This document shows positions 16,782 to 24,472 of a stretch of DNA of 39,295 nt, one piece after another. A program made the position numbers and the translations under genes. The notes under the pieces were generated by a model that did no database searches, was not told the origin of the DNA, and saw only the letters and a program-made list of their open reading frames with translations. This DNA is from Bacteroides sp. (lineage in GTDB: Bacteria > Bacteroidota > Bacteroidia > Bacteroidales > Muribaculaceae): contig JAAVDD010000023.1 in assembly GCA_014801985.1 (NCBI GenBank), positions 30,297 to 69,591 of the forward strand, given 5' to 3'. The number at the start of each line of letters is the position of its first letter. The stretch's first letter is position 1.

Positions 16782-16829
16782 ATAAGTAAGGAGGGTCGAA
16801 TCCTGATGGAATCAATCCTCCTTACTTAT
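16782..16829. terminator. bidirectional terminator between porin and HdeD-like gene
   Basis: A 13-base perfect stem ATAAGTAAGGAGG/CCTCCTTACTTAT with a 22-base loop, between two convergent genes. The T tails on both sides are weak. Confidence 0.65.
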
Positions 16830-16853
16830 ATCTTCTGATGAGTCAGATCTTAT

Positions 16854-17429
16854 TTACAGACCCATTCTCTTGTTGATTCTATTGATTTTCACTGCAAGGG
16901 CTATACGGTAGCAACCGAAGGTTATGAAGGAGATACCGATATAGAGCCATACAGCCACGCCGCCTGCCACCGGAGCCATGAGGAAGATAAAGGCAAAGAA
17001 GAGAGTGGCAAGAAGAAGAAGCACGAACAGCCAGGTTCCTTCTCCGGAATAGGAATGAAGCATGAATGATTCGCACAGGGCATTAATGGCGACTATAATC
17101 AGATATATACCCACTCCGAAGATAAATGCCGTGACAAGAGTGGCGACAGGGAGAGAATATAGCCAGAATGCCATTATCACCTCAAGGATACCTAAGGCGA
17201 GACTCCAGCCCCAATTGGAATGGGGGGCGGTGTTGATGATACCGTATGAGAGATTCATACATCCTGCCAAAAGGAGCAGGGCTGTGAATACGTATGCAAG
17301 AAGTGTCAAGGAACTGGTGGGAGAAAAGAGACACCAAATGCCCATACCGATAGATAAAAGTCCTGTAATGAGAGGAAACCACCAAAGTTTGGAGGCGTAA
17401 CGTCGAAATGTGTTTTTCATAATCATCAT
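16854..17429 (-). CDS. HdeD-like (DUF308) membrane protein
   Basis: A 191-residue protein with six hydrophobic segments: WFPLITGLLSIGMGIW, LLAYVFTALLLLAGCM, ALGILEVIMAFWL, LVTAFIFGVGIYLIIVAI, LFVLLLLATLFFAFIFL and VAVWLYIGISFITFG. Charged loops separate them. The GxLxxxxGI pattern near the start fits the HdeD/DUF308 family, linked in E. coli to acid resistance at high cell density; function here is inferred only. M1, M2 or M4 could be the start. It lies 45 bases after the sugar aminotransferase on the same strand, and is the last gene of that unit. Confidence 0.75.
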   Translation of the reverse strand: MMIMKNTFRRYASKLWWFPLITGLLSIGMGIWCLFSPTSSLTLLAYVFTALLLLAGCMNLSYGIINTAPHSNWGWSLALGILEVIMAFWLYSLPVATLVTAFIFGVGIYLIIVAINALCESFMLHSYSGEGTWLFVLLLLATLFFAFIFLMAPVAGGVAVWLYIGISFITFGCYRIALAVKINRINKRMGL

Positions 17430-17474
17430 CGCATTAAAAATTAGACATAGCTTAATATACTATCCTAACAAATA

Positions 17475-18590
17475 TTAATGCGTAAGGTTTATAACACGCA
17501 CCACTTCCTCCACTTCTTCATCCGTCATGACTGGCGAAATGGGAATCGAAAGCTCACGCAGGGCAATATCCTCTGTCACCGGCAAGGGGAACCGTACCGG
17601 AAGCGTCTCCCTATAACATTTCTGAAGATGCGGGGGGATGGGATAATGGATAAGCGTCTGAATACCCTTCTCTGTCAATGCCGCCTGAAAGGAATCGCGG
17701 TCGGCCACGAGTATCGGGAAGAGATGAAACACATTGTCGCTCCCGGCCTTCCCCTCTTCCGGATAAGGGAGCGTCACCCTCGGATTACGTATATTCTGCT
17801 GATAATAACGTGCAATCTCCCTTCTTCGATCATTATCCTTGTCGAGTCGCGGGAGTTTCACCCTTAACGCAGCGGCCTGGATTTCATCAAGACGCGAGTT
17901 GCGGCCGCAATAATCGAACACATATTTCTTTTCCGACCCATAGAAAGCCAAGATCCGAACCATGCGGGCAAGTTCGGAATCATCGGTAGTGACAGCACCA
18001 CCATCGCCCAAAGCTCCCAAATTCTTGCCGGGATAGAAACTGTGTCCGGCGGCATCCCCCAACGAACCGGTCAGATGCATTCCGTATCTGCATCCGGCAG
18101 CCTGGGCATTATCCTCCACAAGTAGAAGATTTCCCTCCTTGCAAAACCGTGCTATCTCCTCCGAATAGGCATTGCGGCCATATAGATGCACTATTGCGAC
18201 AGCCTTTGTCTTCGGCGTCAGCGCAGCCTTCATCTTCTCGGAATCTATCTGAAGGGTGACAGGGTCGGCATCCACCACGACAGGGATAAGACCGCATTCC
18301 GAAATCGCAAGAAGAGTGGCTATATAGGTGTTGGCCGGAACAATCACCTCATCGCCGGGCCGGAGGCGACCGAGTTCGATATAGGATCTGAAAATGAGAG
18401 TAAGGGCATCAAGTCCGTTGGCACACGACACGCAATGCCGACTTCCTATATATTCCGCATACTCCTTTTCAAATCCCTTCACTTCATTTCCCAAGAGATA
18501 CCATCCGGAATTAATTGTCCGAAGCATCGCCGCGTCGAGGGAGGGCTGAAAACTTTCATTTATCTTTTTCAGGTCAAGGAAGGGTATCAT
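17475..18590 (-). CDS. DegT/DnrJ/EryC1-family sugar aminotransferase (FdtB-like)
   Basis: A PLP enzyme of the sugar aminotransferase fold, 371 residues. It starts IPFLDLKKIN, shows VSCANGLDALTL near 54-64, VPANTYIATLLA near 84-93, VEDNAQAAGC (cofactor D160) and the Schiff-base lysine K189 in SFYPGKNLGALGDGGAV. Its 5' end overlaps the stop of the 3,4-ketoisomerase gene by 4 bases (ATGA). In dTDP-Fuc3NAc and dTDP-Qui3NAc pathways exactly this pair, FdtA/QdtA and FdtB/QdtB, converts dTDP-4-keto-6-deoxyglucose to a 3-amino-3,6-dideoxyhexose. The C3 assignment rests on the neighbour; Fuc3N versus Qui3N cannot be told from this gene. Confidence 0.85.
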   Translation of the reverse strand: MIPFLDLKKINESFQPSLDAAMLRTINSGWYLLGNEVKGFEKEYAEYIGSRHCVSCANGLDALTLIFRSYIELGRLRPGDEVIVPANTYIATLLAISECGLIPVVVDADPVTLQIDSEKMKAALTPKTKAVAIVHLYGRNAYSEEIARFCKEGNLLLVEDNAQAAGCRYGMHLTGSLGDAAGHSFYPGKNLGALGDGGAVTTDDSELARMVRILAFYGSEKKYVFDYCGRNSRLDEIQAAALRVKLPRLDKDNDRRREIARYYQQNIRNPRVTLPYPEEGKAGSDNVFHLFPILVADRDSFQAALTEKGIQTLIHYPIPPHLQKCYRETLPVRFPLPVTEDIALRELSIPISPVMTDEEVEEVVRVINLTH

Positions 18591-19000
18591 GCCGGCAAGT
18601 TATTGTTTTTGCAAAAGTCAAGAAATTCCTGATAATCGTCGATGTAATCATCAGGATTATAAAAATCGGAACAGAGCACAAGCACAACCGCCCCGGTGGA
18701 GAAATCCACAAGGTTGCGCCATATTCCGGGATTGACGAGCAATCCTTCGTATGGTTTGTTGAGCTGGATGCGTTTCTTCTCCCTGCCGTCGTCAAGCTCG
18801 ACGGTGAAACTTCCGCTGACGGCAATGATAAATTCCGTCAGTTCCTTATGCGCATGATGCGCACGGCTCTCCCCTGCCGGAACATCGTAGGTGAAATATA
18901 CGCGCTTGATATCGAAGGGCACATTCTTGAAGCTCTCCACTACGGAGAGATTTCCACGGGGGTCGGTGAATCGGGGAAGGTTGATGATTTCTATATTCAT
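18587..19000 (-). CDS. dTDP-4-keto-6-deoxyglucose 3,4-ketoisomerase (FdtA/QdtA, WxcM-like cupin)
   Basis: A 137-residue single-domain cupin. Family signatures are FTDPRGNLSVVE near 11-22, IKRVYFTYDVPAGESRAHHAHK with the active-site histidines H48, H49 and H51, and VNPGIWRN further on. Enzymes of this type move the keto group of dTDP-4-keto-6-deoxyglucose from C4 to C3 so that a partner aminotransferase can act there. The partner is encoded immediately downstream with a 4-base overlap. Substrate supply is consistent with rfbA and rfbB at 12-14 kb. Which C4 epimer is made (galacto, FdtA; gluco, QdtA) is not decided by anything I can see. Confidence 0.85.
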   Translation of the reverse strand: MNIEIINLPRFTDPRGNLSVVESFKNVPFDIKRVYFTYDVPAGESRAHHAHKELTEFIIAVSGSFTVELDDGREKKRIQLNKPYEGLLVNPGIWRNLVDFSTGAVVLVLCSDFYNPDDYIDDYQEFLDFCKNNNLPA

Positions 19001-19046
19001 TTCTATTCTTTAAGTAGCCACTAAACAGGTGAGGTATCTGCTTCCT

Positions 19047-19223
19047 TTATCTGAACTGATTGATTTCGGGAAGATATTCGAATCCGGCGGCTGAGAGGGT
19101 TGACTTAATCTCAGCTTCATCCAGATCGTTGCTCTTGCAGAACTCCTCCAAGGAGGGGTATTCATCCCGGAGTTTCATATTGACCATGCTCAGAAGCATG
19201 AAGGGGTCGTGGGGAATATTCAT
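19047..19223 (-). CDS. DUF4250 small protein
   Basis: A 58-residue protein starting MNIPHDPFMLLSMVNMKLRD and continuing YPSLEEFCKSNDLDEAEI, with an ending GFEYLPEINQFR. This matches the short DUF4250 family, common in Firmicutes and Bacteroidetes and of unknown function. A longer open frame extends upstream across the divergent gene, but the conserved ATG at 19223 is the family start. The gene lies 46 bases before the ketoisomerase and may lead that transcript. Confidence 0.8.
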   Translation of the reverse strand: MNIPHDPFMLLSMVNMKLRDEYPSLEEFCKSNDLDEAEIKSTLSAAGFEYLPEINQFR

Positions 19224-19246
19224 CTTAATTCTTTTCTTATTTCCTA

Positions 19247-19254
19247 CAAATTTA
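19247..19254 (-). promoter_or_regulatory. -7 box upstream of the DUF4250 gene
   Basis: TAAATTTG on the minus strand, 24 bases before the DUF4250 start. The -33 element is not evident. If used, it would drive the DUF4250, ketoisomerase, aminotransferase and HdeD-like genes. Confidence 0.4.
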
Positions 19255-19325
19255 AGAAAAATAATGGAAAGATTAAACTTATTTTGCTCCCGGAAGTCAT
19301 ATATATGTACAAAAACTTGAAAACT

Positions 19326-20090
19326 ATGAAAAAATATATTCTCCCCATAATGCTTGCGGCGTCTCTTCTGATGCCTGTGACAATGTCGGCAGAACCGCGA
19401 GGTAACAATAATAACCGGTCGAACACTGAGCGCACCACCACCAACCATCACCGTCAGAGCGGCTCGACAGGTCGCCCCGGCGGAAACAGCAACACCGGCC
19501 GCCCGACCAACAACGGTCAAAGCCGTCCCGGTGGTAACAATAACCTCAACCCCAATCGCCCCGGCAATAATAAGAATGATAAGAAAGGCCATGATAAAAA
19601 CCAAGGTAATTACAGGCCGAATAATGGCGGTAATTCCCATAACCGTCCCGGGGGGCCGGCCTATCGACCTAATACTGCACCTCCTGCCCACCCGCGTCCC
19701 GGAGGCCATGGCCCCGGCTGGCGCCCCGGTTCCTCGGCGGTGGCCCCGGGAAATCATCGACCCCATAATCACCCTCCTCGTCTGGGGTATATGGTGAATC
19801 ATGCCATGCGTGGAGGCAGATATGATAATGTATGGATGGTGGCTCCCGGACAATATGCCGTGAGATATATGCTTAACGGGTTATGGTATATGCAGTATAT
19901 CTGGCCTGAGACCGGAGTCTACGGCACTCCTTTCCGTGTGGTGATGAATGCTCCGGGTCAATGGTATGTCTACGGCAACCGCAATCAATGGTATTATGAT
20001 GATGGTCCGTCTCTTAGAATCTCCCTAAACGGCACTCCTCAGACTCCTTGGACTCTGGTTCCTTCAATCGAACTGAATATTAATCTGTAA
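19326..20090 (+). CDS. secreted low-complexity protein, unknown function
   Basis: A 254-residue protein with a clear signal peptide (MKKYILPIMLAASLLMPVTMSAE). Residues about 25-150 are rich in N, G, R and P (GGNSNTGRPTNNGQSRPGG and similar), basic and probably unstructured, with no hydrophobic segment. The last 100 residues are a compact aromatic-rich domain with repeated W and Y (VWMVAPGQYAVRYMLNGLWY, WYVYGNRNQWYYDDGPS), suggesting a small periplasmic or surface beta domain. I chose the ATG at 19326 because the signal peptide begins there; upstream in-frame codons give no sensible extension. The family is not one I can name. Confidence 0.65.
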   Translation: MKKYILPIMLAASLLMPVTMSAEPRGNNNNRSNTERTTTNHHRQSGSTGRPGGNSNTGRPTNNGQSRPGGNNNLNPNRPGNNKNDKKGHDKNQGNYRPNNGGNSHNRPGGPAYRPNTAPPAHPRPGGHGPGWRPGSSAVAPGNHRPHNHPPRLGYMVNHAMRGGRYDNVWMVAPGQYAVRYMLNGLWYMQYIWPETGVYGTPFRVVMNAPGQWYVYGNRNQWYYDDGPSLRISLNGTPQTPWTLVPSIELNINL

Positions 20091-20123
20091 TTTTTAAGTA
20101 AGCTTGAGAACTTAGTTGTTATA

Positions 20124-20170
20124 AAAAATAAGAATCGCCGCAGCGAGTTGCTACGGCGATTCTTATTTTT
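20124..20170. terminator. strong bidirectional terminator
   Basis: A 17-base perfect stem with AAAAATAAG on the left arm and CTTATTTTT on the right, GC core ATCGCCG/CGGCGAT and a 13-base loop. It serves the convergent secreted-protein gene (plus) and the M6 protease gene (minus), 34 bases from one stop and 26 from the other. Confidence 0.9.
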
Positions 20171-20195
20171 CCTGTATCCGCGAGATATCCGGTGT

Positions 20196-21935
20196 TTATT
20201 TCACAATCTTTACAGTCTTTGCGCCTCTCTTCATGAGATAGATTCCTGATTCAGCGGGGCAGTCGATACGTACACCCTGAAGAGTGAAATATTCAGTCTC
20301 GGAATCTGAAACCTCCTCAATTTCGTTCACACCTGAGGGATCACCCTTCTGAAGCCAGAAGGAGGCTGTGCCGTCACTGTTGATCTTCATTTCCGTAACG
20401 GGCTTTCCAAGCAATCCACCCGTATACATCTCCTGAGCGGGAAGTGAGGAATCAGTAAAACTATTGTTACCGCCATAAGGCCATAGATCTCCACGCAAGT
20501 CGCCTGTATTAATTTCATATACCATTGTTCCTCCATAGTTATAGCTGTTCATCTTCAGGCTATTATCGGAGGGGACAGGAGTCATGCGTTGGAGAGAATT
20601 ATTCACTGTGTTATTCTGCCAAGCATAAGAATTATAAGCCACATGATAGATGAAAAGCCCTTCGGCAGCCATATATTTATCCCAGCCTTGACGGCGACGA
20701 TTCTCTATTATGAAATATTCATCCGGATCATTGGGGTTTGAAAGCCTTACAGCCTTATCTGTCTCCTCGCTTCCCTTATTGAATATCGGAAGAGTGTAAT
20801 ATGTATCAGGTCGTCCCTCCTCAATGCGGATCCATCCCATGAACTCCTTCTCGTATGCCGAATAGCCAACCGGAGTGTAGCAATCATCGTTGTATGAACC
20901 GGCATCCAACAGAGACCATGGACCCATTCCGAAACGAGGGCCGTAAGTGGTGTCGTAGAAGTCGGGTAAGCCGAGACAATGGGAGAATTCATGGCAAAAT
21001 GTGCCGATGCCATCAATCTTCCGGAGGTTGGAGCCATTGACCTCGTTGAAGACAGCGAATTTGTTGATTTTCGTATCGTCAAGTGTAAGAGCTTTTCTAT
21101 AATCACTCCCTGTGAGAGTCCACTGGCACGGCCATATGGCATTCTCAGCATCGTTGGCATAGGACGACGCTTCGCCATCTCCGGCATAGAGCACGATCAT
21201 AACGTCGCATTCTCCATCCTTATCATTATCATATAAGGAATAGTCGATCTGATTATCAAGACCAAGGACACCCTCGGCTACCATCTTCCCTACCCCTTTA
21301 TCTTCGCCATACATATCGTTGCCACCGTAATAGGCACGGTTTTCACTTAGTGTGTATGGACCATAGACATCAAACTGCGGAGTGAATTTGCCGTTGCTCT
21401 GATCGTAGAAATATCTGTAGGCACTCTTTTCGCCTGTATTGAAGAAATCCTTGAATGTAGTGAGAGGGTCGGCATCCGTGAATTTCTTATCCTTATACTC
21501 CACCAGAATTATGGGCACTCTCGGAGATCCTTCATGGGGCACCTGCGAAACATTTGCACGGGTCTCTATTTCGGGAGCACGTCTGTGCGCTATCTTTTCC
21601 GCACGGGAGTCGAACAGATTCTCCACTGAAAGGGATGCCTTTGCAGATTCAAGATAGTCTGTCTCTTTCTCTCCTCTCAGCTCCGGATTGTGAGCCAAGA
21701 CGGAGGTCCGCCCTGCCGGGGAAAGATAATAAAAATCACCTGAGGAATCACGTTCCACTGTCAGACCGTCGGTTGTGACGAAAGTATGGAAATGCTCGTC
21801 ACCGATAAGCATTACGCTTATAGATGTTCCATCGCTCTGTGTGTATGTGCGCACTCCCTGACGTGCAGGCACGGAGAAGGCCGGGATTGCTATGCCGAGT
21901 GTGAGTCCTGTCAATAGTATTGCTTTAAGATTCAT
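20196..21935 (-). CDS. M6 family metalloprotease with type IX-like C-terminal tail
   Basis: A secreted zinc protease of 579 residues. Order: signal peptide (MNLKAILLTGLTLGIAIPAFS), a propeptide-like region to about 130, the M6 catalytic domain with HEFSH at 315-319 and a downstream D325 (LGLPDFYDTTYGPRFGMGPWSLLDAGSYND contains this and the Met-turn region), an accessory beta region, and a C-terminal tail EYFTLQGVRIDC...SGIYLMKRGAKTVKIVK of the Bacteroidetes secretion-tail type. The fold is that of immune inhibitor A-like enzymes; the target is unknown. It is monocistronic, with a Bacteroidetes promoter 138 bases upstream and a structured leader. Confidence 0.9.
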   Translation of the reverse strand: MNLKAILLTGLTLGIAIPAFSVPARQGVRTYTQSDGTSISVMLIGDEHFHTFVTTDGLTVERDSSGDFYYLSPAGRTSVLAHNPELRGEKETDYLESAKASLSVENLFDSRAEKIAHRRAPEIETRANVSQVPHEGSPRVPIILVEYKDKKFTDADPLTTFKDFFNTGEKSAYRYFYDQSNGKFTPQFDVYGPYTLSENRAYYGGNDMYGEDKGVGKMVAEGVLGLDNQIDYSLYDNDKDGECDVMIVLYAGDGEASSYANDAENAIWPCQWTLTGSDYRKALTLDDTKINKFAVFNEVNGSNLRKIDGIGTFCHEFSHCLGLPDFYDTTYGPRFGMGPWSLLDAGSYNDDCYTPVGYSAYEKEFMGWIRIEEGRPDTYYTLPIFNKGSEETDKAVRLSNPNDPDEYFIIENRRRQGWDKYMAAEGLFIYHVAYNSYAWQNNTVNNSLQRMTPVPSDNSLKMNSYNYGGTMVYEINTGDLRGDLWPYGGNNSFTDSSLPAQEMYTGGLLGKPVTEMKINSDGTASFWLQKGDPSGVNEIEEVSDSETEYFTLQGVRIDCPAESGIYLMKRGAKTVKIVK

Positions 21936-21989
21936 GATGAATTAATTGATGTTTTATGTGGTTATGTTTATTGGTAGCCCCCGAAAATC

Positions 21990-22041
21990 ACCTGTCTCAT
22001 GTCAGAGATGCCAAGGAGCGCCTTGCACAATAAAATCAGGT
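21990..22041 (-). promoter_or_regulatory. structured 5' leader of the M6 protease gene
   Basis: Within the expected 5' UTR, ACCTG pairs with CAGGT (21990-21994 with 22037-22041, plus three more pairs after one mismatch). This encloses two hairpins: CAAGG-4 bases-CCTTG (22012-22025) and TCTC-6 bases-GAGA (21995-22008). The result resembles a three-way junction. I recognise no known riboswitch. Confidence 0.4.
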
Positions 22042-22072
22042 CATTATTTAAATGAACTACCTAATTGAAAAG

Positions 22073-22103
22073 CAAAAATAATATTTCCATTTAATTTCTC
22101 AAA
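22073..22103 (-). promoter_or_regulatory. promoter of the M6 protease gene
   Basis: Minus strand TTTG (22103-22100), 19-base spacer, TATTTTTG (22080-22073). The transcript would have a leader of about 130 bases. Confidence 0.68.
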
Positions 22104-22152
22104 ATGAAAATCCTATTTTTAATAGCTTTTCCATATTTTTTCAATATTTATT

Positions 22153-23274
22153 CTATTTACTTCCCTTTTTATCAATATTTTTCACTGTCGGTTCGGTGAC
22201 ATCCGTTTCTGCCCATATAGGCTGATGATCGATGACAATCTTCTTGTAATATGCCGTCAGGAGCGTGGTCATAGGCAGGGCAATCACCATTCCGAGAATG
22301 CCGAGGAGTGTTCCCCAGATCGACAGCGAAAGAAGGATCACGGCAGGATTCAGTCCAAGCGACTTGCCCATAATCTTTGGAGTGAGTATATAATCACATA
22401 TCGACTGCGAAATGACATATACCAGACCACACTGCGCAAGAAGAGTCCAGAAATCCACGCCTCCGCCAAGGGAGGTTATGAAGCAGATGATCGCCACGGG
22501 AATAAGGGTGATATATTGGAAATAGGGTATCATATAAAGGATACCGACAATCATACCCATCATTATCGCCATCGGCAGTCCGACTATCAGAAACCCTATG
22601 CAATAGAACACGGCGGCGCAGGCTGCAATGAGAAGCTGTCCACGAAAATATTCATTCATGCTCACCTTCAGATCGTGGGCCACCCGGAACACGGTCGGCT
22701 TGAATTTCTCCGGCACCAAGAGGCGGAATCCCTCTCCGAGCTTATGATAGTCGATGAGAATGAAAATAAGATAAACGAATGTGAGGAGCCATTCAATGGA
22801 ATGCATGATGAAGTCGATGGATCCGGTGACGAGTGTTCCCCCTTTGTCGAGCCAGGTGTTCCACCTTCCGCTCTCGATATCGGCCACTATTCCACGAAGG
22901 TCGACACGACGCTCCACCATATCAGTAAAACTCTCAGGCAACATCGGAATCCTGACATGTCGGCTCTGATAGCGCGTGATCATCTCTCCCAATTGATGGA
23001 TTTCACTCTCCATCAAGGGGGAGATGAAATAGAACACCGCCCCGACCACTACAGTCACGTCGATAATAGTGATTGCAACCGCCAATCCCCGATTCTTCAG
23101 ACGCAGGAACTTACGGTTGAATTCCACAAACGGCTCCATGATATATGCCAAAAGACAGGCAAGACAGAACGGCAGCAGCACGTTTTTTAATATTCCCAAC
23201 AGCCAGATCACACCCGCACAGAGGGCAAGCGTGATCAGGAGTCTCACAAATCGGTCGAATGTGAATGGCTTCAT
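22153..23274 (-). CDS. AI-2E family transporter (PF01594 type)
   Basis: A 373-residue inner-membrane protein with about eight hydrophobic segments, two near the N-terminus (LLITLALCAGVIWLLGIL, LPFCLACLLAYIMEP), a polar region around 90-150, and a C-terminal block containing GLPMAIMMGMIVGILYMIPYFQY and LGLNPAVILLSLSIWGTLLGILGMVIALPM, which is the hallmark of the AI-2E family. Members export autoinducer-2 or act as Na+/H+ antiporters; the cargo here is not known. It is the fourth gene of a minus-strand unit, 18 bases after the acidic tail-anchored protein gene, with a C-terminal basic tail. Confidence 0.88.
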   Translation of the reverse strand: MKPFTFDRFVRLLITLALCAGVIWLLGILKNVLLPFCLACLLAYIMEPFVEFNRKFLRLKNRGLAVAITIIDVTVVVGAVFYFISPLMESEIHQLGEMITRYQSRHVRIPMLPESFTDMVERRVDLRGIVADIESGRWNTWLDKGGTLVTGSIDFIMHSIEWLLTFVYLIFILIDYHKLGEGFRLLVPEKFKPTVFRVAHDLKVSMNEYFRGQLLIAACAAVFYCIGFLIVGLPMAIMMGMIVGILYMIPYFQYITLIPVAIICFITSLGGGVDFWTLLAQCGLVYVISQSICDYILTPKIMGKSLGLNPAVILLSLSIWGTLLGILGMVIALPMTTLLTAYYKKIVIDHQPIWAETDVTEPTVKNIDKKGSK

Positions 23275-23292
23275 ATGTCTTCTTTTTTATAA

Positions 23293-24456
23293 TTAACGGC
23301 ACAGCTGCACCACAATGTAAATCAATAGATAGAGAATGGTGGCGGCTGTGAATCCGATCCAGAACGGCAATTCTGCATAACTTCCCTTAACCTTCTTCAT
23401 CAAATCCTCACTCCATTTCTCCCTCCTTTTATCCACAGTCTCCGCTGCCTGCGGCGTCAGATCCTCTACGGAAGTCCCCCCTTCTCCGGTATCCTCTTTT
23501 TTCTCTTTCTCCCCCTCTTCATTCTCTTTAGCAGGATCGCTTGAATCGGCTGAATCAGGTTGATTCTCCACCTTTTCTCCAGCATCTTCAATCCCCTCAG
23601 TGGGATTTTCCTCCCTATTTTCGGCTTCCTCCTTCAGTTTGGCTTCGAGCTCCTCCGCCTCCTTCAAGGCCTCCTCCTCGCGGCGTTTTCTCTCCTCCTC
23701 TTCCCTTATACGGTCGCGTTCGATCTGGCGATGGAGGATGAGTTCGGGATGAAAGAGACCGGGAAGCAGCGATTCCACACGTATCGGATAATCCGTGAGA
23801 TAGATAAGTCCGAAATTGGCATATTGTGGAATATAGCCGGCTGAAAGGATAATCTCAAGCTCAGTGATATTGTCATATCCCACATATCCAATTCTTTCAC
23901 CTGTCATCTTTCTCCTTGGCTGCTCCTCCTTCTCCTCCGCTTTCTCCTTTCCGAATCCTGAGAAGGCTTCAAAAATCTCCCTTTCGAGTTTCTTGCCTGC
24001 CTCCTCAGCAGCCTTATCCTCCTCGGAAGGTTCCTCTTCTCCGGAATTCTCCTCCTCGAAATCCTTTCGGAAAATGGGTGGAAGAATATCCTCGAATGCC
24101 TCGATGCTGGTGAAGGCTTCGGGATGATCGAATATACCGGCCAATTCCATGGCGGCCTTCGACAGATGCTCATTTGAAATCAGTATGCTGTCGGGCACAA
24201 ACATCCAGAGCGTCTGGAAATGGGGTGTCGGCTCTCCGACAGGGAAACAGCGACGAGCGGCACACAGCAGCATTCCGGTTTCGGTGAAACGCATATAAAG
24301 CGCCACGCTCTCATCATCCTCTGCATCTATTCCGGATTCTGTAAGGATCCGGTTGAAATTCCCCTTGAAATTAGTAGCGAGATTCCATCTCCCACTATTG
24401 ACAGCAGGGAAATTCACCCCCGTGGAGGATATATATTTCAACCCAAGTCTCTTCAT
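23293..24456 (-). CDS. unknown acidic coiled protein with C-terminal membrane anchor
   Basis: A 387-residue protein I do not recognise. Residues 1 to about 125 are a mixed alpha/beta region (LKYISSTGVNFPAVNSGRW, TLWMFVPDSILIS). About 125-180 is acidic and charged (EENSGEEEPSEEDKAAEE), 185-235 is a second ordered block (GYVGYDNITELEIILSAGYI), 240-345 is a long E/K/R-rich predicted coiled coil followed by an acidic E/D/S/P stretch, and the end is a single hydrophobic segment (WIGFTAATILYLLIYIVVQL) with a short tail. There is no signal peptide, so the bulk should face the cytoplasm. It lies between the DHHW protein gene (16 bases) and the AI-2E gene (18 bases), in the same transcript. Confidence 0.7.
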   Translation of the reverse strand: MKRLGLKYISSTGVNFPAVNSGRWNLATNFKGNFNRILTESGIDAEDDESVALYMRFTETGMLLCAARRCFPVGEPTPHFQTLWMFVPDSILISNEHLSKAAMELAGIFDHPEAFTSIEAFEDILPPIFRKDFEEENSGEEEPSEEDKAAEEAGKKLEREIFEAFSGFGKEKAEEKEEQPRRKMTGERIGYVGYDNITELEIILSAGYIPQYANFGLIYLTDYPIRVESLLPGLFHPELILHRQIERDRIREEEERKRREEEALKEAEELEAKLKEEAENREENPTEGIEDAGEKVENQPDSADSSDPAKENEEGEKEKKEDTGEGGTSVEDLTPQAAETVDKRREKWSEDLMKKVKGSYAELPFWIGFTAATILYLLIYIVVQLCR

Positions 24457-24472
24457 CAGTCGGAAACGGGAT

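Noticed and set aside
19400..19760. Apparent repeat array
   Set aside because: It is the coding sequence for an N/G/R/P-rich protein arm, not a CRISPR or DNA repeat.
19224..19853. N-terminal extension of the DUF4250 frame to 268 residues
   Set aside because: The extension lies opposite the secreted-protein gene and has no family support; the conserved start is at 19223.
22225..23190. Plus-strand open frame of 321 codons opposite the AI-2E gene
   Set aside because: His-rich composition typical of antisense to membrane proteins; no motif.
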